Both the position numbers and the translations under genes were made by a program. DNA of 64,000 bases from contig CAVYGM010000011.1 in assembly GCA_963768025.1 (NCBI GenBank), positions 1 to 64,000 on the forward strand, in the 5' to 3' direction. This document shows positions 29,710-38,469 of this stretch, piece by piece. Source of the DNA: CAVYGM01 sp963768025. GTDB taxonomy: Bacteria > Bacteroidota > Bacteroidia > Cytophagales > Spirosomataceae. Below the pieces are notes generated by a model. That model searched no databases. It had not been told where the DNA came from and saw only the letters and a list, made by a program, of their open reading frames with translations. How positions within the stretch are numbered: position 1 is the stretch's first letter; every line of letters starts with the position of its first letter.

Positions 29710-31643
29710 TTTGATTCAGAATTATAGATCACAACTAGGTTTAACGAAAAACTGCGTCCCGGCATAGCGTTACGCTTTACATTTAAATAAAAAGTATCAA
29801 AAAGATTATAAACCTGCGCCTGTACGGTCGCTTGCCACCGCTTGCGCTGCCAGGTGGTTTCGGCCAGTACGTTGGCCAGTACATATCCGGGCAGGTATTT
29901 TGAGTTGTCAAAGGTATAAAAACTCCGGGTGCTACCCCGAAACTGGGCCGTGAGGCGGGAGTGCCCACGCTGGGCATATACCGCGGCATTGGCCTGATGT
30001 ACCGGCACGTATACCAGCTGCTTGCCCACCACATCCACGGCATAGGCATCGTATACCCGCTCCTGCGAGGTGCGCGTGAGGGTATAGCCCGCGGTGGCTC
30101 CGGCCTCCCAGTCAGTGAACGTAGCCCGCCAGTGTCCCAGGGCCTCCAGCCCGCGCGCCACCACAAGCTGCAGATTTTCCACCCGGTAGTTGCGTTGGGG
30201 GTTCCAGTAGGTCCAGTCGTCCACGCGGTTGTGGTAGGCCGTAAGCGAGGCCGTGAACCGGTGGGTGGGGGAGGTGTTCCATTTTGCTTCCAGCCCTGCT
30301 TCCTGGTTGAATCCGCTTTCGGGACGGATGGCCGGATTACCCAATACGTTCCAGTAGCGTTCGTTGAGGGTAGGTACCCGGTAGCTGCGGCCCAAAGAGC
30401 CTTTGATGGTGAGGATATAGTCGGAGTGTGTCAAAAGGCGGTATTCGGTACCCAGGGAGGGCGTGAGGGGAGGGTCGAAGCGCGTCACGAAGGCTTGCCG
30501 CACCGTAGCCGACACCAGCCAACGCGGGCTGAACTGCCACCGGCTGAGGATAAACAGATCCGCTCGGTTTTCGGTGATAAGGGGATCGGTGTAGCCGTCG
30601 ACCTGGGTTCGGTAATGGGCTATCTCGCCTCCCACCCGCAGGGTAAGCCGGGCCGCCGAAGCTCCCAGGTCCCAGGTCATTTCTTTTTCCAGCCGGGTTA
30701 GGAAACGATCCGTGCCCGTATGTTCCAGATTGGCAAAGTCACCCCGGCCGTAGTCGATGAGGTCACGAATCCAGGCCGTACGCCAGGTCCAGGTGGGGGT
30801 TTGGTACTGAATCATACTCCGGTACGACTGCGTGCGGGTCAGTTCGCGGGAGGTCAGGTTCTCGGGTGCGAGGGTCATGCTATTGTCGGTCAGCCACAGG
30901 TGGGCCGAAAGCTGCCGGTGGTTTCTGCCCTGCAGCACCAGGTCCTGCACCAGGCCCCGCTGCCCGCTTTCGGTGGGTTCCATGGCATAGCCTCGCCGGT
31001 GTAAATAGGGATAGGTGTTGTTCATCCGACCGTCGTAGTACAGGGTCTTTCCCGAAAAACGCAGGTTCCCTTTCGCGCCCGTGCCATAGGTAGCCCCCAG
31101 CTGGGTTTGGTGGTTGGCAAAGCTTCCCTGCTGTCTTGCGGCTATCAGGCGAATGCCCCTGGGCTGGGTACCTGCACTTTCCAACAGGATACTCCCCCCC
31201 ACGGCGTCGGTCCCTACCACGCTGGCGGAGGTGCCGTACTGTACCGCCAGCCGCTCGAAACCCGCGATGGGCAGGGTGGAAAAATCGGTTTGCCCCAGAT
31301 TGGGCTGGTTGATGTTGAGGCCGTTCCAGAGCACCGCTGTGTGCATGGACGAAGTACCGCGAAACGATACGGTGTTCAACTGGCCGGGGCCGTAGTTTTT
31401 GAAAGCAAGGGGGGTATGGAACGCCAGCAGGTCGCTGAGGTTCTGAAACCGGAACTGCTGGATCGTGCTGGAATCTATGCGTTGTACCTTCAAGCCTGCC
31501 ATGAACCGCTCGGGCGCAACCCCCACCACCGTGACGGCGGGCAGTGCAATGGAGTCATCCTGAGCGCGGAGGGGTTCTGACGGCAGCACTACCCCGAGGG
31601 CTATGAATACCCGAAACCACCCATACAGTTGGTGAATTGACAA
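29706..31643 (-). CDS. btuB: TonB-dependent receptor, BtuB-type (vitamin B12)
   Basis: 645 residues from a TTG start, with a signal peptide ending near EPLRAQ. TonB-box-like start (IALPAVTVVG), plug domain (STIQQFRFQNLSDLLAFHTPLAFKNYGPGQLNTVSFRGTSS, VGTDAVGGSILLES) and a 22-strand outer-membrane barrel ending in an aromatic-rich strand (GRSFSLNLVVIYN). Length and plug fit BtuB. The cobalamin riboswitch directly upstream, and the BtuG-like gene overlapping downstream, make corrinoid transport across the outer membrane the likely role. Confidence 0.85.
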   Translation of the reverse strand: MSIHQLYGWFRVFIALGVVLPSEPLRAQDDSIALPAVTVVGVAPERFMAGLKVQRIDSSTIQQFRFQNLSDLLAFHTPLAFKNYGPGQLNTVSFRGTSSMHTAVLWNGLNINQPNLGQTDFSTLPIAGFERLAVQYGTSASVVGTDAVGGSILLESAGTQPRGIRLIAARQQGSFANHQTQLGATYGTGAKGNLRFSGKTLYYDGRMNNTYPYLHRRGYAMEPTESGQRGLVQDLVLQGRNHRQLSAHLWLTDNSMTLAPENLTSRELTRTQSYRSMIQYQTPTWTWRTAWIRDLIDYGRGDFANLEHTGTDRFLTRLEKEMTWDLGASAARLTLRVGGEIAHYRTQVDGYTDPLITENRADLFILSRWQFSPRWLVSATVRQAFVTRFDPPLTPSLGTEYRLLTHSDYILTIKGSLGRSYRVPTLNERYWNVLGNPAIRPESGFNQEAGLEAKWNTSPTHRFTASLTAYHNRVDDWTYWNPQRNYRVENLQLVVARGLEALGHWRATFTDWEAGATAGYTLTRTSQERVYDAYAVDVVGKQLVYVPVHQANAAVYAQRGHSRLTAQFRGSTRSFYTFDNSKYLPGYVLANVLAETTWQRKRWQATVQAQVYNLFDTFYLNVKRNAMPGRSFSLNLVVIYNSESK

Positions 31644-31714
31644 AACAATATTTATCTAGTGTTAAAAACTAACACGCAGCAGTGGCTCTTCCTCCGAGGG
31701 CCGAAACGGCGGAT

Positions 31715-31905
31715 TGTCTTCGGCAGGTCTCCTGACTTGTCTCGCGGGTTCCGGGCCTTCCCGTGTCGTTTGACCGGCACAGTGGCGAGTGGATTCGAAC
31801 CAGCTTTTGGGTGAGACTTACAGTTGCGGGGACAGTTCCCGTCTCGCACGGGATTCCCTTTTAAGCCTTAAAAACTCGTATGAACGAGCATGAGGCACCG
31901 AAAAC
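31715..31905 (-). ncRNA. Cobalamin riboswitch
   Basis: On the minus strand the conserved core is present in order: a P1-side TGCCTC, GGGAA with CCCGTGCGAGACGGGAACTG, CCCCGCAACTGTAA, GCCACTGT, GGGAAGGCCCGG and the B12 box AAGTCAGGAGACCTGCC. It ends about 70 nt before the btuB start, so adenosylcobalamin binding can block expression of btuB and the btuG-like gene. Confidence 0.93.
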
Positions 31906-31910
31906 TGGGA

Positions 31911-31918
31911 CAAAGGTA
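31911..31918 (-). promoter_or_regulatory. -7 element (TACCTTTG) for the riboswitch transcript
   Basis: It matches TAnnTTTG and sits directly upstream of the riboswitch, so transcription would start just before the aptamer. Confidence 0.55.
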
Positions 31919-31977
31919 GGGGAAAAATGTAATTGTCATTGAGGGCAATCAGGTTTTTATTGATAAAATGATGTTCC

Positions 31978-31985
31978 TACCTTTG
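31978..31985 (+). promoter_or_regulatory. -7 element (TACCTTTG) for the EamA gene
   Basis: Same octamer as the divergent riboswitch promoter, about 17 nt before the TTG start at 32002, which predicts a very short leader. A TTG triplet lies 15 nt upstream as a possible -33 element. Confidence 0.5.
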
Positions 31986-32001
31986 GAAAAAACTTCGCTC
32001 A

Positions 32002-32922
32002 TTGGTCAATCCTACTGCTTCCCAAGTTCCGCCCGTATCGCAGAGAGGCGTCCTGTTTATGCTGGGGGCCGTGGTGTGCTTCGGTACGGTGGGGGCTATT
32101 GCCAAGTGGCTCAGCCGGGATTTTGACACCGTGGAGTTAGTGTTTTTTCGAAACCTAGTGGGGGTTGCGTTCGTACTTGTCAGCATGTTTAACCGTCCCT
32201 TCGTGCAAACCGGGGGCCGACCGGGCCTGCTTGTGTTTCGGGGTGTCATCGGCACACTGTCACTCTATCTTTATTTCTACGCTGTCCATATTCTGGGCCT
32301 GGGCGCGGCGACTACCTATCAGTACAGCTACCCCATATTCCTGGCCATCCTGTCGTGGCTATTCGTGGGCGAGTCCCTCAGTCCCCGCGAATGGCTGGCT
32401 ATTTTTATTGGCTTTGGGGGAATCCTCTTCGTGTTTCGCCCCGATCTCACCGCCCCGCTTGGGCACCACGCCATTGGCCTGAGTAACGCGGTCTTTACGG
32501 CCATCGCTTACCTTTCCATCCGGCAACTGAGTACTTTTTACGATACCCGGGCTATCATCATGTCGTTCATGCTGTCGGGGATTCTGATGCCCATTCTATC
32601 TATGCTGGCCGGCGAATACCTGTCGATCGAAGGGTACGGCTTCCTGATCGGGCATTTTGTGTGGCCCGTTTCTATGGTGCATTGGGGGGGCTTACTGGCA
32701 TTAGGTATCATTGCTATGCTGGGTCAGTACTGCCTCACCGTCGCTTTTACCTACGACAAGGCCGGGCGCGTGGCTTCGGTAGGCTATTCTAATATTATTT
32801 TTGCCAGTTTACTGGGCCTTTGGCTGGGTGATCCCTTTCCGGATGCCCTTACCCTGATGGGCATGGCGTTGATTATTGGGGGCGGGGTACTGGTGTCGCT
32901 GCGGGCTCCGAAGCGGGAGTAG
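32002..32922 (+). CDS. EamA/DMT-family transporter
   Basis: 306 residues from TTG 32002; a shorter ATG start at the first helix (MLGAVVCFGTVGAIAKWL) is the alternative. Ten hydrophobic helices in two EamA repeats are readable: VELVFFRNLVGVAFVLV, GVIGTLSLYLYFYAVHILGLGAATTYQYSYPIFLAILSWLFVGE and the second-half GLWLGDPFPDALTLMGMALIIGGGVLVSL. An inner-membrane drug/metabolite exporter of unknown substrate. It is monocistronic. Confidence 0.88.
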   Translation: MVNPTASQVPPVSQRGVLFMLGAVVCFGTVGAIAKWLSRDFDTVELVFFRNLVGVAFVLVSMFNRPFVQTGGRPGLLVFRGVIGTLSLYLYFYAVHILGLGAATTYQYSYPIFLAILSWLFVGESLSPREWLAIFIGFGGILFVFRPDLTAPLGHHAIGLSNAVFTAIAYLSIRQLSTFYDTRAIIMSFMLSGILMPILSMLAGEYLSIEGYGFLIGHFVWPVSMVHWGGLLALGIIAMLGQYCLTVAFTYDKAGRVASVGYSNIIFASLLGLWLGDPFPDALTLMGMALIIGGGVLVSLRAPKRE

Positions 32923-32959
32923 TAGCGCACACGGGTTTGCAGCTCTGCCCGCTTCCGTG

Positions 32960-32967
32960 TATTTTTG
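32960..32967 (+). promoter_or_regulatory. -7 element (TATTTTTG) before the Uma2 gene
   Basis: It matches TAnnTTTG, 15 nt before ATG 32983. This supports ATG 32983 over the TTG at 32965, which would overlap the promoter. Confidence 0.45.
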
Positions 32968-32982
32968 GTAAAAAGCAGCACT

Positions 32983-33576
32983 ATGACCCCGATCACGGAT
33001 TTATCGCAGTTGGACCTCAATGGTACCTATACCTATGCTGACTACATCAAATGGCGGTTTGACGAAAGGATCGAATTGTTGCGCGGAAAGATTTTTCCGA
33101 TGACTCCGGCTCCCAATGTGAAGCATCAACGAGTTTCCAGTAGAATGCATGGGTATCTGTTCAATTATTTTCATAAGCAAGATTGCCAACTATTCCCTGC
33201 TCCTTTTGACGTCAGGCTGTACAACCGAAAAAAATCAATCAAGGCCAGCAAGGAGATTTACACCGTGGTGCAGCCGGATTTATGCGTCATCTGTGATCAA
33301 ACCAAGTTGGATGAACAAGGCTGTAATGGAGCCCCCGAACTGGTGATTGAAATTCTATCGCCGGGAAATAGTCGCCGGGAAATGAACGAAAAGTTTGAGC
33401 TATATCAGGAAGCGGGTGTGCAGGAGTACTGGCTGGTGGAACCCGCCGAGGAGATTGTACTGGTGTATGTGCTGAACGAGCAGGATAAGTATATTGGCTT
33501 GAAACCTGCCACTGATTTTGTCGTTTCCCCTCTTTTTCCTGATTTGAATATAGACATTACCGAAGTGTTCGCCTGA
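32983..33576 (+). CDS. Uma2-family (DUF820) putative nuclease
   Basis: About 197 residues from ATG 32983 (MTPITDLSQLDL). Restriction-endonuclease-like PD-(D/E)xK family: VVQPDLCVICD, then APELVIEILSPGNSRREMNEKFELYQEAGVQEYWLVEP, where the conserved E and K of the nuclease-like core lie in VIEILSP and EKFELY. These proteins are common in Cytophagales and cyanobacteria, usually solitary, with unknown biological role. No partner gene is adjacent. Confidence 0.85.
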   Translation: MTPITDLSQLDLNGTYTYADYIKWRFDERIELLRGKIFPMTPAPNVKHQRVSSRMHGYLFNYFHKQDCQLFPAPFDVRLYNRKKSIKASKEIYTVVQPDLCVICDQTKLDEQGCNGAPELVIEILSPGNSRREMNEKFELYQEAGVQEYWLVEPAEEIVLVYVLNEQDKYIGLKPATDFVVSPLFPDLNIDITEVFA

Positions 33577-33612
33577 TGGATACCTTATCAGTAAGCTATA
33601 CCTACTTTCGCC

Positions 33613-34290
33613 ATGAAAACCCTATCCTTGTCCGTATTCCTCAGCCTGGTAACCCACCTGGCCTTTTCACAAGCTAAGCCCAAGCTCATCCCCTTGGACG
33701 GTAACAAGCAACTGGAGATGATTCAGGTCGCTGCCTCACCGGAAACGTATGCGGGGAAGCAATCCCTGAAGGTAATCAATAAGGGCGAGGGAGGCTTGGA
33801 AGCAACCTTCGTAAAGCTCAATTCGCTTGATTTTCAGAACGGAACTATTGAAATAGAGGTAGCCGGAGCACCCGGTGCCGGGGCCTCGGATCAGGCGCGG
33901 GGTTTTGTGGGCATTGCGTTCAGGATCAATGACGACAACTCTAAATTTGAGTGCTTTTACCTGCGCCCCACCAACGGCCGGGCCGACGATCAGGTCCGGC
34001 GTAATCATTCCGCCCAGTATATTTCCTACCCCGATTTTCCCTGGCACAAGCTACGCAAAGAGTTCCCTGAGAAGTACGAGAGCTACGTGGATCTGGCCCC
34101 CGGAGAATGGACGAAGGTAAAAATCGTGGTTGAGGGTACCACCGCCAAACTGTACGCGCACGATAACCCGCAACCTACGCTCATCGTGAAGGATCTGAAA
34201 CATGGCGCTGACCTGCGCGGAAAGATCGGGCTTTGGATTGGACCAGGAACCGAGGCTCATTTTGCCAACCTGATGGTATCGAGCAACTAA
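33613..34290 (+). CDS. Secreted jelly-roll (ConA-like) protein
   Basis: 225 residues with a signal peptide (MKTLSLSVFLSLVTHLAFSQ). Concanavalin-A-like lectin/glucanase fold related to DUF1080: NGTIEIEVAGAPG, RGFVGIAFRINDDNSKFECFYLRPTNGRADDQ, PGEWTKVKIVVEG and GKIGLWIGPGTEAHFANLMV. It probably binds or hydrolyses a carbohydrate outside the inner membrane; catalytic residues cannot be assigned. The stretch AGAPGAGASDQARGF carries an unusual small-residue loop. Confidence 0.75.
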   Translation: MKTLSLSVFLSLVTHLAFSQAKPKLIPLDGNKQLEMIQVAASPETYAGKQSLKVINKGEGGLEATFVKLNSLDFQNGTIEIEVAGAPGAGASDQARGFVGIAFRINDDNSKFECFYLRPTNGRADDQVRRNHSAQYISYPDFPWHKLRKEFPEKYESYVDLAPGEWTKVKIVVEGTTAKLYAHDNPQPTLIVKDLKHGADLRGKIGLWIGPGTEAHFANLMVSSN

Positions 34291-34315
34291 TTCAACTTTT
34301 CCCGTTGTATGAATA

Positions 34316-34504
34316 ACGTGAATTATGGATAATTAGCGAGATAATCACTTGAATATAAATAGTTTACTATTTTTTTCACCTAAACAACCACGCTAATTTT
34401 TACCTCTCGGCAACGGCCGACCGTTCCAAACCCCTCTGCTTCGGCAGTCCGATCCTGCCAGGAGAGGGACTTGCTGCCGAGTGAAATTTATCCATAATTC
34501 ACGT
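34316..34504. mobile_element. MITE-like element with 17-bp terminal inverted repeats
   Basis: ACGTGAATTATGGATAA (34316-34332) is repeated exactly in inverted orientation at 34488-34504. The 189-bp element fills the gap 34291-34508, has no ORF, and its interior carries further complementary G/C-rich strings (CTCGGCA...TGCCGAG and CCTCT...AGAGG). No clear target-site duplication is seen. A non-autonomous transposon or a structured RNA are both possible. Confidence 0.5.
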
Positions 34505-34508
34505 CTGA

Positions 34509-35192
34509 TTACGCTTTATTGTAGATTTTGATAACGGTTTCACGGGTCATCTGACCGGTGTCGCTGAGAATAAAACCTATCAATTCGGCGATGTTTTTGG
34601 GCGGAACCCAGTCGCTGGGGTCAGCGTCGGGCATGGAGTCCCGGTTGGCGGGCGTGTCGATGGTACTGGGCACAATGACCGTAGCCGTAATATTGTTTCC
34701 TTTGCCTTCCGCGTTAATCAGCTCGGCCAGGCCAAACACCAGGGACTTACTCAGCGAATAAGCCACCATACCTTTGCCATCGCTGGGACTGAGTGCAGGT
34801 CTTGCACCAATGAGGATGAACTGCCCGCCGCCTCGCTTCGCAAACTGTTTCATCAGTGGCTTTACGACGTTGTAGGCGGTCAGAAAATTTAGCTCGTACA
34901 TTTTGTGAAGCAGCGCTCCGTCGGTGTCGGCGATCGTGCCCATGGCGAAACCTCCCACTAGGAGAGCTGCGGCCTGGATGTTGGCCGAGCGGGAATCTTC
35001 GATAAAATCTACAACGCCCTCAGCGTCCGTAAGGTCCAGTACCTTAGTTTTTACCTCCGGCAGATGATCGAAAAGTCCCGTTTCGTGATCGGAGGCTACG
35101 GTAGCCAATACTTCAAAGCCGTGCTCGTAGAGATAGTCAACGACACTCCGGCCCAGATTTCCTGAGGCACCGGTAACCAGTATGGTTTTCAT
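34509..35192 (-). CDS. SDR-family NAD(P)-dependent oxidoreductase
   Basis: 227 residues. Short-chain dehydrogenase: nucleotide motif VTGASGNLGRSVV, DLTDAEGVVDF, active-site Tyr-xxx-Lys in MVAYSLSKSLVFGL, and the loop STIDTPANRDSMPDADPSDWV. The substrate is unknown. It is a single gene on the minus strand downstream of the SGNH esterase, with an 80-bp gap. Confidence 0.88.
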   Translation of the reverse strand: MKTILVTGASGNLGRSVVDYLYEHGFEVLATVASDHETGLFDHLPEVKTKVLDLTDAEGVVDFIEDSRSANIQAAALLVGGFAMGTIADTDGALLHKMYELNFLTAYNVVKPLMKQFAKRGGGQFILIGARPALSPSDGKGMVAYSLSKSLVFGLAELINAEGKGNNITATVIVPSTIDTPANRDSMPDADPSDWVPPKNIAELIGFILSDTGQMTRETVIKIYNKA

Positions 35193-35272
35193 GGATAATT
35201 CGTTTACTGCGGTTTGAGTTATTTTTAGCTTAATAAGGTTAACTCAAACAACTTCATTAATGCGGTTTAGTT

Positions 35273-36034
35273 CTAATTGGCCCTAGGCTTTACAATTCTC
35301 TCGGCCAGGTCCAGCTTCAACGCTTTGATTTCGGCCAATACAAGTTGGGCCATTTTGCGGGCGCCCAGCTCACTGAAATGGGTATTGTCAATTTTCCCAT
35401 CAGGATAGTTGGGATGCTCGCCGGGTTCCAGTTGCAAAAACAAGAGTTTGGAGCTCTCCTCCCCAAAGCTTTGCAGCAACGCCTGACTTTTCCGATCCAG
35501 GTCAATTAGGGGAATCGCCTGCTCCCGGGCTACCTTACGGACCAGCTCCGAGTACACATCATGCGTACCTACGATATTTCCGGAGGAATCGAATTGCCGT
35601 CGGGCTACCGGAGTAATGAGTACCGGTCGGGCTTTTCTGGCCCGGCTTTCGGTGATAAAACGAACGAGGTTTGCCTGAAATTCCGCTTCGGTCGTGTAGG
35701 TCTTTTTGGTTTTTACCTCATCATTATGCCCAAACTGGATAAACACATAGTCGCCCTCGTGCAGGTTGTCAGCTACGGGCTGCCAGCGATTCTCGGCAAT
35801 GAAGCTACCAGTACTCCGGCCGTTCATAGCCCGGTTATCCACCTTGACGCTTTCGTCAAAAAAATATACAAAAGGCATTCCCCAGCCGGTTTCAGGATAG
35901 TACTTTACGTCCTTGATGGACAGCGTCGAATCACCGATCAGGTACACTGTGATGGGGGCAGGGGCGGTGGTGAAGGCCCATAGGACCATCAGGCCGGCCA
36001 ACACGAGCATTTTTGAAAAAAAAACTGGTTTCAT
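35273..36034 (-). CDS. Rhamnogalacturonan acetylesterase-like SGNH hydrolase
   Basis: About 253 residues from ATG 36034 (MKPVFFSKMLVLAGLMVLW, signal peptide). A longer ORF to 36118 adds a non-signal extension. SGNH blocks: GDSTLS (Ser), NRAMNGRSTGSFI (Gly), IQFGHNDEVK (Asn) and NTHFSELGA (catalytic Asp/His region DNTHF). This family removes acetyl groups from pectic polysaccharides in the periplasm or outside. It is not in a visible polysaccharide-utilisation locus. Confidence 0.88.
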   Translation of the reverse strand: MKPVFFSKMLVLAGLMVLWAFTTAPAPITVYLIGDSTLSIKDVKYYPETGWGMPFVYFFDESVKVDNRAMNGRSTGSFIAENRWQPVADNLHEGDYVFIQFGHNDEVKTKKTYTTEAEFQANLVRFITESRARKARPVLITPVARRQFDSSGNIVGTHDVYSELVRKVAREQAIPLIDLDRKSQALLQSFGEESSKLLFLQLEPGEHPNYPDGKIDNTHFSELGARKMAQLVLAEIKALKLDLAERIVKPRAN

Positions 36035-36164
36035 CGTGAAGTTGGGATGTTCGGTACAACAGGAAGACGAGAATAAGCTACTAAAACCACGTAAAAAAAA
36101 GGTACAGAACCGGCGCAAAGCTGATTCCGTACCTTCCTATTGTCGATTTTTTTCGACTAAACCC

Positions 36165-38150
36165 TTACCACTGCCAGCGCACAAAGGCTTCCATGGCTTC
36201 GTATTCGGCCAGCCCCAGCTGATCGTAAAGTTGGGCGGTACCCTGGTTGCGTTCCTCAGCGCGCTGCCAAAACTCCCGGGAGTCGTCGCCCTGGAACACC
36301 ACCCCGTCTTTCTGGGACTGATGTTTGAAAATCCCCATCCGCTTCTTGAGAACCTGGTCGGGGCTCATAGGTACGGCCATTTCTATTTCGTGAATGTCCC
36401 ACTCGGCCCAGGCACCCCGGTACAGCCATACCCAGCAGTCTTCCATGAAGCTTTTGTGCTTGATGCGATGGATAGCGGCCTCGATGGCATCCCAGCATAC
36501 CTTGTGGGTGCCGTGCGGGTCGGCAAAGTCACCGGCAGCGTAGATCTGATGGGGCTGTATTTCTTCAATCAAATCCTCGATGATACGGATGTCATCCTCC
36601 CCGATGGGCCTTTTCTGCACCGTACCTGACTCATAGAAAGGCATGTCCAGAAAATGCACCTGCGAGTCGGGAACGCCTACGAACCGGCAGGTAGCCTTGG
36701 CCTCGCCCCGGCGGATGAGCCCTTTGACGTGCCGTACCTCTGGGGTGTCTACTTCGCTATCCTTCTTCGTTTCCAGGAACTCCTTGGCGTCGTGGAAAAT
36801 CTTGTCGGTAACGGCGGTGTTTTCAATGTTAAAGCGTTCGTTGAAATCCACCACAAAGTCAATAAAGCGCAGTGCTTCGTCGTCGGCTACGGCGATGTTG
36901 CCCGAGGTTTGATAGGCCACGTGTACTTCGTGCTTCTGGTCCACGAGACGCTGGAAGGTACCTCCCATGGAAATAATGTCGTCGTCGGGGTGGGGGCTGA
37001 ATATAATCACGCGCTTTTTGGCCGGATCCTTACGTTCGGGACGGTTGGTATCGTCGGCGTCCGGCTTGCCACCGGGCCAGCCCGTAATGGTATGTTGCAA
37101 CTGGTTGAAAATGTCGATATTTATCTCGTAACCAGCCCCCGATTGTGCCAGCAAATCGCTCATTCCGTTGTCGTTGTAGTCTTTGTCCGTCAGCTTAAGA
37201 ATAGGCTTATCAAGATGCTGCGACAGGTACGTGACTGCCTTCTTGATCATCTTATTGTCCCATTCTACCGAATCCACCGCCCAGGGCGACTTCATGCGGG
37301 TAAGCTCCGAGGCCGCCCGCTCGTCGATCACAAACGTGACGTTGGGATGCGCCTGCAGGTAGGAGGCGGGGTTATGCTCGGTCACGGGACCTTCCACCGC
37401 TCCGCGAAGTACGGACGCCTTGCGCTCACCCCAAGCCAGCAGCACGATCCGGCGGGCATTCAGAATGGGGGCGATGCCCATGGTGATCGCTTTACGCGGT
37501 ACTTGTACCAGGCTCCCAAAGTCCATGGCCGCCGCCGCGCGGGTGGAATGGTCGAGGGTGATGAGGCGGGTGCGGGCATTGATGAGTGAGCCTGGCTCGT
37601 TGAAGCCCACGTGACCGTTTCCACCTATCCCGAGTAGCTGGAAATCCAGGCCACCCGCGGCGGTGATTTTCGCTTCGTACTCGCGGCTGTGCTCCTGAAT
37701 CTGCGCAAGAGAGACGGTACCATCCGGTAAAAAATAATTTTCCTTAGGAATGTCCACCAGATCAAACAGCTGCTCTTTCATGAAGCGATGGTAGCTGTGA
37801 ATGGAATCGGGCTCCATGGGGTAGTACTCGTCCAGGTTGAACGAAATCACATTCCGGAAGCTTAGCCCTTCTTCGCGGTGCATCCGTACCAGCTCGGCGT
37901 ATACCGTTTTGGGTGAAGAGCCCGTCGCCAAGCCCAGTACGCAGGGCTTATTTTCCCTTTGTTTATCCCGGATCAGTTCGGCAATTTCCTGGGCCACGGC
38001 GGCGGAGGCCGCCTTCGAATCCGCGTAGATGTGGGTTGGGATTTTTTCGTAGGTAATCGGCCGCCCGATGCTTCCGGTACCTGAGCCAACCGCTTCGCTA
38101 TTGGCGGTTTGCATGAGAATTGCTTCTGGACTTAACGTTTGGGGATCCAT
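36165..38150 (-). CDS. nagB: NagB glucosamine-6-phosphate deaminase fused to PIG-L/LmbE-like domain
   Basis: About 661 residues from ATG 38150 (MDPQTLSPEAIL). Residues 1-310 are NagB: LGLATGSSPKTVYAELVRMH, SFNLDEYYPM, LLGIGGNGHVGFNEPGS and a conserved Arg/Lys set. From about 370 there is a PIG-L deacetylase domain: VIIFSPHPDDDIISMGGTFQRL (metal-binding HPDD), ending with the family His in YAAGDFADPHGTHKVC. NagB converts glucosamine-6-P to fructose-6-P and ammonia. The fused domain suggests an additional N-deacetylase, possibly acting on N-acetylglucosamine-6-P or a related substrate; this is inferred. The fusion is known in Bacteroidota. Confidence 0.9.
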   Translation of the reverse strand: MDPQTLSPEAILMQTANSEAVGSGTGSIGRPITYEKIPTHIYADSKAASAAVAQEIAELIRDKQRENKPCVLGLATGSSPKTVYAELVRMHREEGLSFRNVISFNLDEYYPMEPDSIHSYHRFMKEQLFDLVDIPKENYFLPDGTVSLAQIQEHSREYEAKITAAGGLDFQLLGIGGNGHVGFNEPGSLINARTRLITLDHSTRAAAAMDFGSLVQVPRKAITMGIAPILNARRIVLLAWGERKASVLRGAVEGPVTEHNPASYLQAHPNVTFVIDERAASELTRMKSPWAVDSVEWDNKMIKKAVTYLSQHLDKPILKLTDKDYNDNGMSDLLAQSGAGYEINIDIFNQLQHTITGWPGGKPDADDTNRPERKDPAKKRVIIFSPHPDDDIISMGGTFQRLVDQKHEVHVAYQTSGNIAVADDEALRFIDFVVDFNERFNIENTAVTDKIFHDAKEFLETKKDSEVDTPEVRHVKGLIRRGEAKATCRFVGVPDSQVHFLDMPFYESGTVQKRPIGEDDIRIIEDLIEEIQPHQIYAAGDFADPHGTHKVCWDAIEAAIHRIKHKSFMEDCWVWLYRGAWAEWDIHEIEMAVPMSPDQVLKKRMGIFKHQSQKDGVVFQGDDSREFWQRAEERNQGTAQLYDQLGLAEYEAMEAFVRWQW

Positions 38151-38469
38151 TTTGTGTAGGTTATAGGAATACAAATATTCGGCGAAAAATTAGTATAAAA
38201 TTTACAGAGCTGGTATGCCTGACTGATTATTTCCAATACAAAATTACAAGGTATCCAGCAATTTATTAAAATTTTTTAAAAAATAATAGAAACTTAATTT
38301 GTGACTGGTCAGAGTTGTTTAGCAAATAAAGGCATTGATAATGATAAGCTAATCAAGTAAATGGAGGAATAAAGATTTACAGGTACGTTTCATTCCTACT
38401 TTTTTAGCGCGTATTTTTGTGGCTTCAAAAATAGGATACTTCAATAACGCTGAAAAATATAGCTAGCTC
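38151..38469. other. Divergent AT-rich promoter region, nagB/glyA
   Basis: 319 bp, AT-rich with A/T tracts around 38268-38290. There is no gene. It contains the glyA -7 element at 38412-38419. Confidence 0.45.
38412..38419 (+). promoter_or_regulatory. glyA: -7 element (TATTTTTG) for glyA
   Basis: It matches TAnnTTTG, 51 nt before the glyA ATG. Confidence 0.5.

Noticed and set aside
31770..31810. tRNA-like T-loop sequence (GGTTCGAATCC) on the minus strand
   Set aside because: It lies inside the cobalamin riboswitch; no acceptor stem or anticodon arm can be drawn around it.
31652..31849. 65-codon minus-strand ORF
   Set aside because: It covers the riboswitch aptamer and has no protein-like composition.
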